A DNA stretch of 5,884 bases from Acidimicrobiaceae bacterium (lineage in GTDB: Bacteria > Actinomycetota > Acidimicrobiia > Acidimicrobiales > RAAP-2). The position numbers and the translations under genes were made by a program. Below the pieces are notes generated by a model. That model had not been told where the DNA came from, did no database searches, and saw only the letters and a list, made by a program, of their open reading frames with translations. Shown in pieces: positions 5,071-5,884 of the stretch. Positions within the stretch are counted from its first letter, which is position 1. Each line of letters begins with the position of its first letter. Location: assembly GCA_003164275.1 (NCBI GenBank), contig PLSY01000149.1:5175-11058 (forward strand), in the 5' to 3' direction.

Positions 5071-5884
5071 GTGACTCCGCCCAACCCGAATGTGCCCGGT
5101 GGCCCGCCTGCGACTGGCGGCTCGGGACAAGATTCACCCGGTCAGAACAAAAATCGTATGGCCCTGTATGTGGTCATCGTGGTGGCGGTTCTCGCCATCC
5201 TGGTCATCCCCAACCTGTTCCACAAGACCACGACCAACACCTTGACCTACAACTCGTTCTTGTCCGACGTCTCGGGCAAGCAGGTGAAGACGGCGAGCGT
5301 CGACCAGACGACCGGAGTGATCACCGGGACATTGGCCGATGGCCGCTCCTACACGGCAAACGGCCCGAACCCGGTCACGGATTCGGAGTTGAGCGCCCTG
5401 AAGCCCCTCGGTTCCAACTACAAGTTGGTCACACCGACCACCAATCCTCTGATCGGCATCCTCGGCTGGCTGCTCCCGATCGCCATTTTGGTCGGCCTGT
5501 TCTTGTTCATCAGCCGGCGGGCGCAGGGCCAGATGGGGAGCATCATGTCCATCGGACGCTCGAAGGCCAAGCTCTACTCGACCGAGAAACCATCGACCAC
5601 CTTCGGAGACGTCGCCGGCTATGACGGCGTGAAGCTCGAGATCAGCGAAGTGGTCGACTTCTTGAAGACGCCGGCCCGCTTCAAAGAGATCGGCGCCCGC
5701 ATTCCGAAGGGCATCCTCTTGGTCGGCCCTCCCGGGACCGGAAAGACCTTGTTGGCCAGGGCGGTGGCCGGGGAGGCCGGTGTGCCCTTCATGTCGGTCA
5801 GCGGCTCGGATTTCATGGAGATGTTCGTCGGCGTTGGAGCGAGCAGGGTCCGAGACCTGTTCGCCACGGCCCGCAAGCAGGCGC
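5071..5884 (+). CDS. ftsH: ATP-dependent zinc metalloprotease FtsH, N-terminal part (truncated by window edge)
   Basis: FtsH is a membrane-anchored hexameric AAA+ protease that extracts and degrades membrane and unstable cytoplasmic proteins. The 271 visible residues begin with a Pro/Gly/Asn/Gln-rich cytoplasmic tail (1-29). TM1 follows (about 30-50, [20 protein letters not shown]), then a small extracytoplasmic domain (about 51-126), TM2 (about 127-148), the linker [10 protein letters not shown] (160-169) and the conserved [10 protein letters not shown] (176-185). The AAA+ domain shows Walker A GPPGTGKT (219-226; K225) and the pore-loop segment [16 protein letters not shown] (249-264), with the F252-V253-G254 triad. 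Walker B, the second region of homology and the HExxH zinc site lie beyond the right edge. The start is GTG at 5071 because a TAG at 5059-5061 closes the frame just upstream; ATG at 5158 would remove the tail but lacks a ribosome binding site. It is transcribed away from the CPBP gene. Confidence 0.96.
   Translation, partial: MTPPNPNVPGGPPATGGSGQDSPGQNKNRMALYVVIVVAVLAILVIPNLFHKTTTNTLTYNSFLSDVSGKQVKTASVDQTTGVITGTLADGRSYTANGPNPVTDSELSALKPLGSNYKLVTPTTNPLIGILGWLLPIAILVGLFLFISRRAQGQMGSIMSIGRSKAKLYSTEKPSTTFGDVAGYDGVKLEISEVVDFLKTPARFKEIGARIPKGILLVGPPGTGKTLLARAVAGEAGVPFMSVSGSDFMEMFVGVGASRVRDLFATARKQA

Noticed and set aside
4150..5074. Overlapping antisense open frames opposite the CPBP gene
   Set aside because: Low-complexity charged or Pro/Arg-rich products with no motif, while the CPBP motifs on the other strand are intact.
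4972..5130. N-terminal extension of the CPBP protease to an ATG at 5130
   Set aside because: It would overlap the ftsH start and both promoter elements, and the extra 53 residues are an Arg/Cys/His-rich stretch with no family similarity that I recognise. The GTG at 4971 has a well-placed -10.
5619..5876. 85-codon antisense frame within ftsH
   Set aside because: It lies wholly opposite the conserved AAA+ region of ftsH and shows no start signal or domain.

Overview
The window looks like chromosomal DNA from a high-GC Gram-positive bacterium, probably an actinobacterium of the Acidimicrobiia type. This is inferred from three things: strongly G/C-biased third codon positions, an Rv3717-like peptidoglycan amidase, and degenerate repeats of the 'GYxxxxxDGGIxAFGxAxFxGS' kind that I associate with surface proteins of that class. 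No RNA gene, mobile element or CRISPR array is visible, and coding density is very high, with no gene-free stretch over about 100 bases.

Layout, left to right. (1) 3-851, plus strand: the 3' part of a cell-wall amidase gene. It has at least two surface-type repeats followed by a zinc Amidase_3 catalytic domain; its start lies outside the window. (2) 854-1504, 1518-3989 and 3991-4971, all minus strand: a tightly packed three-gene unit transcribed right to left. In transcription order it encodes a CPBP-family (CAAX-protease-like) intramembrane metalloprotease, a large polytopic GT-C/YfhO-like membrane protein (the 'PTPS-related' family), and a stand-alone LON substrate-binding domain protein. 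The gaps are 1 and 13 bases. The unit ends tail-to-tail with the amidase gene, with only 2 bases between the stop codons. (3) 4972-5070: a 99-bp divergent intergenic region. (4) 5071-5884, plus strand: the 5' part of ftsH, which runs off the right edge after the Walker A motif and pore loop.

The most interesting features are in the control sequences. Both divergent genes appear to start at GTG codons lying exactly 6 bases downstream of a TAnnnT -10-like hexamer (TATCGT for the CPBP gene, TAGCAT for ftsH). A transcript starting at the usual distance would begin on the GTG itself, so both genes are candidates for leaderless mRNAs. A 6-bp inverted repeat with 21-bp centre spacing overlaps the ftsH -10. 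Within the minus-strand unit, the junction before the LON gene carries a chained pair of ATGA overlaps. A six-codon mini-ORF with its own GGAG site starts on the upstream gene's stop and ends on the LON gene's start, which suggests a reinitiation relay.

Functionally, the window is about the cell envelope and membrane proteolysis. Two membrane proteases (CPBP and FtsH), both with Pro-rich disordered N-terminal tails, share one promoter region. The CPBP protease is probably translationally coupled to a putative lipid-linked-sugar transferase. No single gene is a wholly unknown family; any novelty lies in the arrangement and control signals. All family assignments come from motif recognition by eye, without database searches.
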